Shown here: positions 1-8,361 of the stretch, piece by piece
How the letters are laid out: the number at the start of each line of letters is the position of its first letter
Numbering within the stretch: position 1 is the first letter of the stretch
Origin: UBA4312 sp040266995
GTDB lineage: Bacteria; Bacillota_I; Bacilli_A; Erysipelotrichales; Erysipelotrichaceae
DNA length: 64,000 nucleotides
Assembly (NCBI GenBank): GCA_040266995.1
Contig: JAWRHV010000001.1
Span: forward strand, 1-64,000
Direction: 5' to 3'
Position numbers and translations under genes: made by a program
The notes under the pieces: generated by a model
Told to the model about the DNA's origin: nothing
What the model saw: the letters and a program-made list of their open reading frames with translations, nothing else
Database searches by the model: none

Positions 1-987
1 GTATATACCACTTATAACTGGATCCATTTGTATTCTTTTTTGCTGAATCAAATGTATGGCTGTGTTGTTATCGTTTAAATCCGAGTTAACAGTTCCGATA
101 ATTTCTATTTCTTTTGTATGAATTTCATTCAAATTAATGTCAATTGATTTATTATCGTTTTGTGAACTGTATATGATGCATCTTCCACAATAAGTCAAAC
201 TCTTTAAAGCCTTAGTAAACGCGGAGGAATCAGGAATTGTATAGAAAACACAATCCACACCTACACCATTTGTTATGGTTTGTATTTTAGAATCCATAGG
301 TTCTTTAATAGGATCTATTACATCATATGCTCCAAATTCCAAAGCCATTTTTCTTTTCTTTTCTGATGGATCGCTGACTATCACTCTAGCCCCCATCATT
401 TGTGCCAAAGCTAAATGAAAGTAACCCATAATGCCAAAGCCGATAATAAGTACTGTTTCACCCATCTGTATTCTAGACTTTCTTATGGAATGAATTGTGC
501 AAGCCAATGGTTCTGTCAGTGCACCCCACTCGAAAGGAAGCTCTTTAGGGAATTTAATTACTTGCCACGCTGGTATCGTAATATATTCACTCAGCCCACC
601 ACCAAGCAACGATCCTCCTATCATTGGAGTATGTTCCATATTCACCCTTTGATGAACTTCTTTCTTATTCTTGCATTGGTTTGACTTTCCAGTTCTGTCC
701 AATTCACACTGCAAACAAAATGCTCCGGTAAAAACAGCATGATCTCCTGGTTTCAAATCAACAACGCCACGCCCTACTTCTTCTATAATTCCGCAACATT
801 CATGCCCTCCTAAAAATGGATAGGAATACTTTCTTAATCCCATATAAGCTCTACGATCGACTGTGCATAACGAAACAGTCATAGTATGAAATAAAACTTC
901 ATAATCACCTAACGGATGTAGCATTACTTTTTCGTATTCCAGTTTATTTGCTCCTGTGATTAATAAAGCTTTTGATTGCATTTTCAT
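1..987 (-). CDS. Zn-dependent medium-chain alcohol/polyol dehydrogenase (3' end outside window)
   Basis: The gene starts at ATG 987 (alternative ATG 981) and runs off the left edge without a stop, so the C-terminus is missing. The N-terminal half carries the catalytic zinc signature GGHECCG and a reduced structural-zinc loop with cysteines in the order C-x2-C and a further C. The Rossmann region has the stretch GFGIMGYFHLALAQ. These are features of the medium-chain (ADH/sorbitol/threonine dehydrogenase) superfamily, which oxidises secondary alcohols with NAD(P). It lies 2 nt after the membrane protein gene and is the last gene seen of the PTS operon, so it probably oxidises a hydroxyl of the imported sugar or sugar acid. 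The substrate cannot be read from the sequence. Confidence 0.85.
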   Translation of the reverse strand, partial: MKMQSKALLITGANKLEYEKVMLHPLGDYEVLFHTMTVSLCTVDRRAYMGLRKYSYPFLGGHECCGIIEEVGRGVVDLKPGDHAVFTGAFCLQCELDRTGKSNQCKNKKEVHQRVNMEHTPMIGGSLLGGGLSEYITIPAWQVIKFPKELPFEWGALTEPLACTIHSIRKSRIQMGETVLIIGFGIMGYFHLALAQMMGARVIVSDPSEKKRKMALEFGAYDVIDPIKEPMDSKIQTITNGVGVDCVFYTIPDSSAFTKALKSLTYCGRCIIYSSQNDNKSIDINLNEIHTKEIEIIGTVNSDLNDNNTAIHLIQQKRIQMDPVISGIY

Positions 988-989
988 CT

Positions 990-1478
990 CTATTCCTTTC
1001 CTGTATAGGTTCGTAATTGTATCGTTCCCATTACAGCAGCAATTATAATGGCTCCATAAACTATATAAGTAAGGTATCCAGGCTCCACCTGACCTGTGAA
1101 AAGACAGATGACCAAGGCTGCCGCAATCAAGTAGTATAAAATAGCAGCAACTGGGAATTCTTTTTTCGATTTATTAGTTACAGTTTTTTCTTTGAATTTT
1201 TTGATTACAGACAAATGGGGCAATACTCGTTTGTTGAAATAGAATAATACAGTCAAATAGACACCTATTCCTATCAACACACCACCCCATAAGGGTATTT
1301 TAGCAAAATATGAAATCAAAAATGCTATTGAAGCGGAATGAATGACATTCATTCTAAAAAGATGCACCCATTTTTCATCGGTCTTTTGTAATAAATAAGC
1401 TGCTGCCCGATTTTTGACAATTAATATTTTCCTAGATTTTGTGTCTTCGATCATAGTTACCTGGATACCAAACAGCAT
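990..1478 (-). CDS. Unknown small integral membrane protein of the PTS operon
   Basis: I do not recognise a family. The 162-residue product has a polar N-terminus of about 40 residues and then about four hydrophobic segments (about residues 47-62, 65-83, 110-127 and 135-152), separated by a basic loop near residues 85-108. It has a good Shine-Dalgarno (AGGAAGG) ahead of ATG 1478 and sits between the PTS IIA gene and the dehydrogenase with 12-nt and 2-nt gaps, so it is co-transcribed with them. It could assist transport or anchor an enzyme, but nothing in the sequence shows this. Confidence 0.75.
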   Translation of the reverse strand: MLFGIQVTMIEDTKSRKILIVKNRAAAYLLQKTDEKWVHLFRMNVIHSASIAFLISYFAKIPLWGGVLIGIGVYLTVLFYFNKRVLPHLSVIKKFKEKTVTNKSKKEFPVAAILYYLIAAALVICLFTGQVEPGYLTYIVYGAIIIAAVMGTIQLRTYTGKE

Positions 1479-1490
1479 ATACTCACCTTC

Positions 1491-1901
1491 CTATATATCT
1501 AAATTTTCTCTTAAATTCACAATTGTTGATGGTGCGATGGTTTGTAATCTTTTAACGATTTCTTCAATCGTTCCACTATATGCTGAAGCCATAGCCTCCA
1601 TAATCAAAGGCATATTCACTCCTGCTATACATTGAATCTTATGATTTTCCATTTCCGAAATGCTTACTGCCACCATATTGTATGGTGTTGCATTCGGAAT
1701 GTCGGTAAAAACCAACACTCCGTCACCATCATCTTTGATTTTGATTATTTTTTGTATTTTATCTTTATAGGTTTCCGGGCTTTCATTTGGGTATAATCCA
1801 AGAACGGATAACATATCAGCTGAATCTCCAAAGAACATCCGCAGACTTTCTTTAAATCCCTCGGCTAAAGGCCCGTGTGTTGCTAATAAAATGTTAACCA
1901 T
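1491..1901 (-). CDS. PTS mannose/fructose/sorbose family IIA component
   Basis: This 136-residue cytoplasmic protein carries the phosphorylatable histidine His9 in the N-terminal motif ATHG, typical of the EIIA-Man fold, and the later segment GVLVFTDIPNATPYN that this fold uses next to the active site. It takes phosphate from HPr and passes it to the IIB protein encoded at 3572-4057. The length is normal for a free IIA domain; in many organisms IIA and IIB are fused, here they are separate. It lies 10 nt after the IID gene in the same operon. Confidence 0.92.
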   Translation of the reverse strand: MVNILLATHGPLAEGFKESLRMFFGDSADMLSVLGLYPNESPETYKDKIQKIIKIKDDGDGVLVFTDIPNATPYNMVAVSISEMENHKIQCIAGVNMPLIMEAMASAYSGTIEEIVKRLQTIAPSTIVNLRENLDI

Positions 1902-1911
1902 CGTATCCTCT

Positions 1912-2730
1912 TTAACCTAAAAAGCCGACAGCCCCACCAATGAAAGCAACAGCAAACAAAACAATTAAGACAGTTGTAATTTTCTTTCCTTTTACCAACA
2001 TCCTATATGCTAAATATGTTAGCAACAGAGGAACAAAACTTGGGAAGATCCTAGTACATAGCTCGCCAATATTAATCTCTGTTCCTGTAGGTGTAACAAT
2101 CGTATATATAGCATTAACAGTTACATATTTTACGATCATTGCTCCCAAACAGAACAAACCGACTATTCCTAGGAAAGTCGTAACTTTAGCAATAAATCCA
2201 CCTTCCAAAAACCGATCAAGTGAATTGATTCCCAGTTTATATCCCTGTTGAAACATCATCCATGTTACTGCGAAATCCAGTGCGGTTACGCCAAGGCCCC
2301 ATACCCAGGCTGCCCATATCTGTCCTTCCATAGCGTAAGATAGTAAAATACTCAAAATAATCGGTTTTATCAAACCTGCCCAAACCGTATCTCCAATTCC
2401 AGCAAGCGGGCCCATCATTGCAGATTTCAAATCTGTAATCATACCCGCGTCCACTTCGTTATTTGGCTCATTCGCCAAGCCTTCTTCAAGCGCAACAACC
2501 ATCCCAGGAATAATCGCACCCCAACGAGGCTCAGTATTGAAATACTGCATATGACGAATCAATCCATCTGTTACTTTATCCTGGTCACCATCATACATTT
2601 TTTCAAGTAGCGGACCCATCATCGAACAGAGAGAGCCTGCCTGTAATCGCTGATAGTTATATGTTAGATGTGAAGTTGCCCACCACCATACACATGCCTT
2701 GTTTACGTCTTTTTTCAAAAGTCTCGTCAT
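1912..2730 (-). CDS. PTS mannose/fructose/sorbose family IID component
   Basis: This 272-residue membrane subunit shows the family features of IID: an N-terminal soluble part with TSHLTYNYQRLQAG, the segment FNTEPRWGAIIPG, the stretch ALEEGLANE, then GPLAGIGDTV, followed by several transmembrane helices at the C-terminus. With IIC it forms the sugar channel of the mannose-type PTS. The start lies directly behind the IIC stop codon, as is usual for these pairs. The substrate is unknown; the neighbouring aldolase and dehydrogenases suggest a sugar acid or a related compound. Confidence 0.93.
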   Translation of the reverse strand: MTRLLKKDVNKACVWWWATSHLTYNYQRLQAGSLCSMMGPLLEKMYDGDQDKVTDGLIRHMQYFNTEPRWGAIIPGMVVALEEGLANEPNNEVDAGMITDLKSAMMGPLAGIGDTVWAGLIKPIILSILLSYAMEGQIWAAWVWGLGVTALDFAVTWMMFQQGYKLGINSLDRFLEGGFIAKVTTFLGIVGLFCLGAMIVKYVTVNAIYTIVTPTGTEINIGELCTRIFPSFVPLLLTYLAYRMLVKGKKITTVLIVLFAVAFIGGAVGFLG

Positions 2731-2731
2731 A

Positions 2732-3472
2732 TTATGCAGCCTCCTTTGATCCGTAACCTAAGCTCATAAGCACAATAGCCATACATACGCCAAATAACGC
2801 AAAGAACAATAAATCATTAATTCCAAGATATCCCGCAATAATAAAGCCTAAAATGAAGAAAACAGCTAAATCCTTTTTCCACATAAATTTCCATAACATA
2901 GCCATACCTAATGCAGGCAAAGTCTTTCCGACTGCTGTTAATCCATTAATGACCCATAATGGTAAATTATTAGCCAATGTATTAATATACTCAGCTCCAA
3001 ACAAAGCAATTAAGAATATTGGCAATACACGAACTAGACAAACAATGGCGGGTCCACCAAGAACCTGAATCCGTCGAATCGCTCTCCAATTCCCTTTTTC
3101 CGCTTTACCATCCATAACTGCAGGCCATGCAGAAGCAATTGTCATATAAGCTACGTGCATATAATTTCCTATAAAGCCAATCGGAACAGCAACAGAAGCT
3201 GACATACTCGGATTCATGCCTCCTGATAGAACAACAAAAGTTCCTAACAAACCAGCCCAGTATAAATCTGAGGCATTTGCGCCACCGGCACTGATCCAGC
3301 CCATATAAGAAACATCAATCGTTGCTCCAATAATGACACCTTGGACCGGATTTCCATAAATCAGCCCCACCCAGAAACCAGCCATTAAAGGTTCTCTGAA
3401 AAGATACCAGAATGTCGGTCCCTGTGTACCATTTAACAAAGCCAATAAGGCCATTAATAATGCTTGTACCAT
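2732..3472 (-). CDS. PTS mannose/fructose/sorbose family IIC component
   Basis: A 246-residue polytopic membrane protein with the IIC signatures GLIYGNPVQGVIIGATI and SAGGANASDLYWAG. It is the second half of the membrane translocator together with IID. Its C-terminus is strongly hydrophobic (LFFALFGVCMAIVLMSLGYG). It is preceded by a 99-nt gap after the IIB gene that holds a 6-bp inverted repeat (ATGCTT/AAGCAT, 3544-3560), perhaps a processing or stability element that sets different levels of soluble and membrane subunits. Confidence 0.93.
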   Translation of the reverse strand: MVQALLMALLALLNGTQGPTFWYLFREPLMAGFWVGLIYGNPVQGVIIGATIDVSYMGWISAGGANASDLYWAGLLGTFVVLSGGMNPSMSASVAVPIGFIGNYMHVAYMTIASAWPAVMDGKAEKGNWRAIRRIQVLGGPAIVCLVRVLPIFLIALFGAEYINTLANNLPLWVINGLTAVGKTLPALGMAMLWKFMWKKDLAVFFILGFIIAGYLGINDLLFFALFGVCMAIVLMSLGYGSKEAA

Positions 3473-3571
3473 ATTTCTTTCTCCTGTTCTAAATTATTCA
3501 CTGATAACATATAATTTAATCATCATGTAACATCTTTCACTTCATGCTTAAATCAAGCATTTATTCACCTT

Positions 3572-4057
3572 TTAAATTTTTGCAAGAATAGAACTGAAAG
3601 ATACTTTGGGATCATCCGGGATAGCCTGACAATAAACTTTCACTCCGTTATTATCTAAGACTTTCAGGGTTTCAATGTCGCTTTTAGACATTGTAATATT
3701 TCTGGCTACCTGTTTTTTATCTCGTGCACCTTCGATACCACCAATCTGCAATGAAGGATAAGTCATGCCGCTTTGATAGGCCTGTAAAGCACTTTCCGGT
3801 GTTTTGAATAGTATCATCAAATTATCCGTTGGCATTGTGTTTTCTTTCCACCTCTTCACCGCATTCTCAAGAGTTTCTACTTCCACTTTGATTCCACCTG
3901 GGGCAGCCCCTAACAAAATTTTCTTTAAGATTGGACTTTTAGCAGATTTATCATCCACACAAATAATAGATTTGATCTGATATTCTGCTACCCATCGAGT
4001 CATTACCTGACCATGAATCAAACGAAAATCAACTCTCGTTAGTTTTAAATTTTCCAT
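3572..4057 (-). CDS. PTS mannose/fructose/sorbose family IIB component
   Basis: The 161-residue protein has the conserved IIB start RVDFRLIHGQV with the phosphorylated residue His15, and later LQIGGIEG and ARNITMS, which are typical of the family. It receives phosphate from IIA and transfers it to the incoming sugar at the IIC-IID translocator. It follows the aldolase gene by 16 nt, which places it in the same transcript as the two upstream enzymes. Confidence 0.94.
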   Translation of the reverse strand: MENLKLTRVDFRLIHGQVMTRWVAEYQIKSIICVDDKSAKSPILKKILLGAAPGGIKVEVETLENAVKRWKENTMPTDNLMILFKTPESALQAYQSGMTYPSLQIGGIEGARDKKQVARNITMSKSDIETLKVLDNNGVKVYCQAIPDDPKVSFSSILAKI

Positions 4058-4073
4058 GGAACCTCCTTTCTAT

Positions 4074-4742
4074 TTATTTGTAACGTTTCGCAATTTCAAC
4101 AAAGCGCCTAGCTCTGTCAGTTAATTCGTCGAAGCGATTCAAATCACGCATTTTCTTATCTGTCAATCTGGAACTGATACCGGCTCCTGTAAAGCCAATC
4201 TTTAAATAGTCCTCAAAACTTTGTTCTGTAATGCCGACCGTTGCTATGAAGCGAACATGATGAATCGGTGCGTAAACATCTTTGCAGTATTTCAAGCCTA
4301 ATGTTCCAGCAGGAAAAAGCTTAATAAAATCAGCTCCAGCATCATCAGCCATGCATATTTCCGTAGGAGTCATACATCCCGGTATAGAAACCAAATCGTA
4401 TTCTTTCGTTTTCTTAATCACACCTAGATTTAAATTAGGAGAAACAATGAATTCAGCACCTGCTTTATATGCACTATCCACCAGTTCTTCATTTAGCACA
4501 GTACCAATGCCGAGCGTTAAAGAACTCCCAAAGGTATTCTTTAAACATTGAGCTGATTGATAAATGGTTTCTTTTGTTCGAGGTTCAGCCGGATCATAAG
4601 TAATTTCAAACATTGTTATTCCTCCATTTACCATTGAATACGCTAGTCTTAATAATTCTTCATCATAGATCCCTCTTGTGACAACAATGATTTTTTCATT
4701 TATTATTTTGTTAATAACATATTCTTTGTTCATGTTATTCAC
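4074..4742 (-). CDS. KDPG/KHG-type aldolase
   Basis: A 222-residue class I aldolase of the 2-keto-3-deoxy-6-phosphogluconate family. Visible family features are RG (residues 23-24), GGITMFEIT with the catalytic Glu46, GIGTVL, SPN at 101-103, PGCMTPTEI, and the Schiff-base lysine Lys141 in ADFIKLFPA. The usual PTGG stretch of KDPG aldolase is replaced by IATVGIT, so the substrate may differ from KDPG. The reaction of the family cleaves a 2-keto-3-deoxy-phospho-sugar acid to pyruvate and a phosphorylated aldehyde. In this operon it is the likely final cleavage step. Confidence 0.88.
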   Translation of the reverse strand: MNNMNKEYVINKIINEKIIVVTRGIYDEELLRLAYSMVNGGITMFEITYDPAEPRTKETIYQSAQCLKNTFGSSLTLGIGTVLNEELVDSAYKAGAEFIVSPNLNLGVIKKTKEYDLVSIPGCMTPTEICMADDAGADFIKLFPAGTLGLKYCKDVYAPIHHVRFIATVGITEQSFEDYLKIGFTGAGISSRLTDKKMRDLNRFDELTDRARRFVEIAKRYK

Positions 4743-4744
4743 TC

Positions 4745-5725
4745 CTATCCATTTATGATATTGATTGGATCCTTTCCCGATTCATAAGCTTTAATATCCT
4801 CAATAACTTTGCGGTTCATATTTTTAATACATGTATAATTGTAGACAGCCGTATGCGGGCTAATAATGATTCGGGACGTATGTAAAAGATCGTTATTGCT
4901 TTCTATCGGTTCCTGTACACAGACATCAGCCCCATAGCCAAATATGATATTGTTTTTCACTGCTTTGGCGACCGCTTTCTCATCGATAAGATTTCCCCGA
5001 GCACAATTAATCAAAATACAATTCTTTTTCATCTCTTTTAAATTATTTTCGTTAATTAGGTGATGGTTGCTTTCTGTCAAAGCGCAATGTAAGAAAATAA
5101 AATCTGATTCTTTAATCAGTTTCGACAATTCAACTTTTTTAAATCCCAATGCGTTTAACTTTTCAGCAGGCAACCCCGGATCGTATACAAGTATTTTGTT
5201 ATTAAATCCATCTTTCATGATTTGTGCAGTCCTTTGTCCGATATTACCGCAGCCAATAATTCCGGTAATGCTATTACGAATCTGAAATCCCATACAGTTT
5301 TCTCGACCAACGTTCCACTTCCCGTTTTGTACCATATCATTACCGATTAACAGATTTTTTGAAAGACTCAGCATCAATGCTACTGCATGTTCAGCCACGG
5401 CATCCCTTTCTATCTCGTTCGATATTTTTGTTACTACTACCCCATATTCTCTCGCTGCTTTTAGATCAATATTATTCACCCCAAGTCCATGTCGAGCTAT
5501 CAATCTAACTGTCCGATTCTTTTCAAAAAAGGTTTTAGTTAATGTAGGATGTGTACCTAATATTACATATGCATATCCTTCAAGCCGGTCGGCAATTTGC
5601 TCAGACGAAACATTTTGATCGAAAAACAGCTTATCTACAGGTCCAATGTCTCTAATCAGTTCCTCTAATAATTCTGGATATTCACGTCCAAAGCTATTCA
5701 CATTGCATATTGCTACTTTGCTCAT
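4745..5725 (-). CDS. D-isomer specific 2-hydroxyacid dehydrogenase
   Basis: A 326-residue NAD-dependent dehydrogenase of the D-2-hydroxyacid / phosphoglycerate dehydrogenase family. It has RHGLGVNNID, the dinucleotide-binding motif GCGNIG at residues 158-163, the catalytic Arg243 in NCARG, Glu272 and His291. It is the first gene of the minus-strand operon and ends 2 nt before the aldolase gene. The Shine-Dalgarno (AAGGAG) is about 12 nt from the ATG, slightly far. It may interconvert a 2-keto and a 2-hydroxy form of the sugar acid. It should not be named SerA, since no serine-binding domain is present. Confidence 0.88.
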   Translation of the reverse strand: MSKVAICNVNSFGREYPELLEELIRDIGPVDKLFFDQNVSSEQIADRLEGYAYVILGTHPTLTKTFFEKNRTVRLIARHGLGVNNIDLKAAREYGVVVTKISNEIERDAVAEHAVALMLSLSKNLLIGNDMVQNGKWNVGRENCMGFQIRNSITGIIGCGNIGQRTAQIMKDGFNNKILVYDPGLPAEKLNALGFKKVELSKLIKESDFIFLHCALTESNHHLINENNLKEMKKNCILINCARGNLIDEKAVAKAVKNNIIFGYGADVCVQEPIESNNDLLHTSRIIISPHTAVYNYTCIKNMNRKVIEDIKAYESGKDPINIING

Positions 5726-5770
5726 TATGTTTTAGGTCTCCTTATTTATATATCTTGAGTCTATCTAGAA

Positions 5771-5785
5771 TGTAAACGATTGTCA
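5771..5785. promoter_or_regulatory. Weak cre-like sequence
   Basis: TGTAAACGATTGTCA resembles the catabolite-responsive element in its left half (TGTAAACG), but the right half is displaced by one base from the consensus. It lies about 46 bp upstream of the start of the PTS operon, a sensible place for CcpA control. Taken as a weak candidate only. Confidence 0.25.
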
Positions 5786-5804
5786 AAAATAACAATGTAA
5801 AAAA

Positions 5805-5831
5805 ATACACACTCAAAAATACAGTGTGTAT
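5805..5831. promoter_or_regulatory. 9-bp perfect inverted repeat between the PTS operon and its regulator
   Basis: ATACACACT and AGTGTGTAT are exact reverse complements separated by a 9-nt A-rich spacer. The repeat sits in the divergent intergenic region, 80 bp from the operon start and about 75 bp upstream of the -35 region of the regulator gene. The position fits an operator, possibly for the divergent LevR-type protein. It has no following U-tract on either strand, so it is not a terminator. Confidence 0.5.
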
Positions 5832-5904
5832 GTAAAATAATATGCTTTATTTATAGTATATATTATCTTAAATTTATCTTTAGAATCATGATGCAACATT
5901 AATA

Positions 5905-5934
5905 TTTCCACAGTAATAAAATATTGTGTATAAT
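5905..5934 (+). promoter_or_regulatory. Likely promoter of the regulator gene
   Basis: A perfect -10 hexamer TATAAT lies at 5929-5934, with a poor -35 match TTTCCA at 5905-5910 and an 18-bp spacer. The regulator ATG is 34 nt further on and is preceded by an AAAGGAAAAG ribosome-binding site. The weak -35 suggests low or activated expression. Confidence 0.5.
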
Positions 5935-5968
5935 TAAATTATAAAATCACACAAAAAAGGAAAAGAAA

Positions 5969-8281
5969 ATGAAAAAAAGAAGAGAAGAGATTATTGAAAT
6001 TGTTGAATCCTTAACGGAGAATTATCTAGTTAATGAAGACTATTCATTCGCAGATTGTTGTGCTGAAATGATTTCTTACTTATTAAAAATTGATCGTTCT
6101 AATGTTTCAAGAATTCTCAATGCTTGCTATAAAGACGGCCTGTTCATACGTATTGAAGGCCGCCCAACACTTTTTATTTCAAAAAGAATAATTACATCCC
6201 AAATTCAGACAGCTATCCTTCCTCCTTCTATTGGAAAAGAAGATTCAATAACATATTATATTAGACCAAATGGTAAAACCTCAAAACCTGATTCAAACAT
6301 AGAAATAATAGGAATAGAAGAAGGTGAGTCTCTAGCGTCTGCATATCAACGACTTATCCCTTACTTTTACCTTTCTCCAATGAACGTCCCAATTCTCATT
6401 GGAATTGTCGGAGAAGAAGGCAGTGGAAAAAAATACATTATCCGGCAGTGTTTCGAGGAAGCGAAAAGAAATGGTTATTTTGCTAATACTGCATCCATTG
6501 AATACTATGTATACGATTCCTCAAGCAGCACTCTCTTTGATGCTATTCAACCAACTTATGTACCGGTCATTGTTATCGAAATCGCTTCCGATGGATTTAA
6601 CGCCTATGATTGTTACCATAAAATACAATATATTTATCAAAATAATAAAGTGCACCCGCCTTTGGTGTTTTTAATAAGCAACAACAGTCCTTTCTCATCA
6701 AATATAAATCTATATTTAAATCAACAATTGATTACTCTACCTAAACTGGATGATCGTCCATTAAAAGAAAAGATATATTTAGTTTTGCATTCTCTTTTAA
6801 GATATAGTCGAGATATGAACCGTTCCATACAATTACCTAAAGATGCTTTACTAAAACTTATATACCATCGTTATAAAGGAAACTGCTTAGAAATTGAGCA
6901 AGTCACCTACTCATTTATCAGTTCCTGTTTATACTTATCATTGACAGAAAAAAAGAAACCTTTATATTTAGATACACAATCTTTGCCGGAGAATATGACA
7001 TATACGTTAAAAGATATGGAAGAACTCACAAACCAGTTCAATATACCAGATATAATAAAAATAGATCCAGGTATGTCATTAGAAGATATCCGAGGTGTTG
7101 TTACAGTTTCGAATGCGCCTGTATCCTTTCACATGCCAATCAAGATTAAAACCGTTATTACAATTCCTGAATTGATATTCAAATGTGAGACAGGCTTAGA
7201 ATCATGGAAAACTTTTAAAGATCATAAAAATCCTTTTATACAGTATTTAAAGAACTCGCCCTTGGAAAGTGATCCCAATTTATTAATGCACATTTCAGAC
7301 TTGCTGAATGTCTACTTAAAGTCTCCAGATAACTTATCGAAGTTTAAGTTAAGCCCACAATTGAAAATTTCTCCAAGGTCATCATCAATAAGTCATCAGA
7401 TTTATACATATATTGATAGTGTAAATCGAAACGAAACACTAAATAGCATACAAAAAAGAACGATTTCCGAAATAATAGAACATGCAATCCAATCAATTCG
7501 TTTTAGTAGCATCCCGATTTTGATTATTTGCAAAGGGAAACATGTTGGGGAGAATTATGCGAGACATTTTAATATGTTATCAAAAGAACGTAAGTTTTAC
7601 TCGTTCTTCTATGATGAAGAGTTTGTAAAGCGCAAAAGAAATGAATTTGTACAAGATATAGCGGAAGTAATTCGTATAATTGACAGAAATCAGGGCGTAT
7701 TAGTTTTGACGGACTATACATCGTTTCCTACACTTACCAGTGCCATTGTACAGAAAACAAAAATATTATCAACGTCCATTGGTCAAATCTCAATTCCATT
7801 ATTAATGGAAACAGCGAAAACTCAAAATTCAAGAATATCGACGATGACAACCATGCTTCTTCAAACGCAGAAGAATTATGATCAATATCTAAAACAAAAC
7901 AGTCTTGAATATAATAAAGGCAAGCAATTTAATCCGTATTATTTAACAATCCAAGAGCTGTTTCCTGATATGGATGTGAGTGCTTCTTGTACCCTGTTTC
8001 ATGAAAGTTTGGTGGAAATCGCAAATACGTTTGGCTTTGAGCTCAACAATCAAACGGTTTTAGATTTTTTATTTCATGGAAATTGCATTATAGAAAATAA
8101 ATACGATGATAAACTTTATGAAGCCGAATTAATCTATGCACCTTCGGAAAGAATCCAATCTTTGCGTAAGATTTTGAATTCGTTCAGATATTTTCCAAAC
8201 ATTCAATTTACCGATGCCGAATTGGATCTATTGTATCAATCGATTCAAAATAATATCCATAAAGAAGAAATAACCAAATAA
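5969..8281 (+). CDS. LevR-family transcriptional regulator with PTS-controlled domains
   Basis: A 770-residue multidomain regulator, divergent from the PTS operon it probably controls. An N-terminal winged helix (about 1-72, with DRSNVSRILN and EGRPTLF) is followed by a degenerate AAA+ domain with Walker A GEEGSGKK at about 148-155 and the C-terminal AAA stretch RYKGNCLEIEQ. The middle and end look like a first PRD, an EIIA-Man-like domain (NQGVLVLTDYTSFPTLTSAI, about residues 570-600) and a terminal PRD with FLFHGNCIIE. LevR, DgaR and similar proteins activate sigma-54 promoters of mannose-type PTS operons and are tuned by PTS phosphorylation. I see no GAFTGA loop, the part that contacts sigma-54, so this protein may work differently. 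Confidence 0.82.
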   Translation: MKKRREEIIEIVESLTENYLVNEDYSFADCCAEMISYLLKIDRSNVSRILNACYKDGLFIRIEGRPTLFISKRIITSQIQTAILPPSIGKEDSITYYIRPNGKTSKPDSNIEIIGIEEGESLASAYQRLIPYFYLSPMNVPILIGIVGEEGSGKKYIIRQCFEEAKRNGYFANTASIEYYVYDSSSSTLFDAIQPTYVPVIVIEIASDGFNAYDCYHKIQYIYQNNKVHPPLVFLISNNSPFSSNINLYLNQQLITLPKLDDRPLKEKIYLVLHSLLRYSRDMNRSIQLPKDALLKLIYHRYKGNCLEIEQVTYSFISSCLYLSLTEKKKPLYLDTQSLPENMTYTLKDMEELTNQFNIPDIIKIDPGMSLEDIRGVVTVSNAPVSFHMPIKIKTVITIPELIFKCETGLESWKTFKDHKNPFIQYLKNSPLESDPNLLMHISDLLNVYLKSPDNLSKFKLSPQLKISPRSSSISHQIYTYIDSVNRNETLNSIQKRTISEIIEHAIQSIRFSSIPILIICKGKHVGENYARHFNMLSKERKFYSFFYDEEFVKRKRNEFVQDIAEVIRIIDRNQGVLVLTDYTSFPTLTSAIVQKTKILSTSIGQISIPLLMETAKTQNSRISTMTTMLLQTQKNYDQYLKQNSLEYNKGKQFNPYYLTIQELFPDMDVSASCTLFHESLVEIANTFGFELNNQTVLDFLFHGNCIIENKYDDKLYEAELIYAPSERIQSLRKILNSFRYFPNIQFTDAELDLLYQSIQNNIHKEEITK

Positions 8282-8294
8282 GATCAAAGACGTT

Positions 8295-8333
8295 AATATG
8301 CCATTACTTTGGATATCCAAGTAATGGCATATT
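8295..8333. terminator. Bidirectional terminator, 15-bp stem
   Basis: A perfect 15-bp inverted repeat (8295-8309 with 8319-8333) encloses GGATATCC, itself a palindrome, so the structure can fold as one long hairpin. It separates the end of the plus-strand regulator (8281) from the end of the minus-strand DUF262 gene (8362) and would stop transcripts from both sides. T-tracts are short on both sides. Confidence 0.7.
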
Positions 8334-8361
8334 ATTGATTTATATGTGATACAAAGATTCA

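Noticed and set aside
415..684. Plus-strand open frame of 89 codons
   Set aside because: It lies antisense to the Zn-dependent dehydrogenase, whose motifs are clear on the minus strand, and has no ribosome-binding site.
3544..3560. Inverted repeat ATGCTT/AAGCAT as a terminator between IIB and IIC
   Set aside because: The stem is only 6 bp, with no U-tract on the minus strand, and the IIC gene must be transcribed from the upstream promoter.
4745..5725. Serine biosynthesis phosphoglycerate dehydrogenase (SerA)
   Set aside because: The protein has only the catalytic and NAD domains, no ACT domain, and lies in a sugar-catabolic operon without serB or serC.
5890..5912. Possible sigma-54 (-24/-12) promoter of the PTS operon
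   Set aside because: TGG and TTGC elements are present on the minus strand, but the distance between GG and GC is 13 instead of 10 nt.
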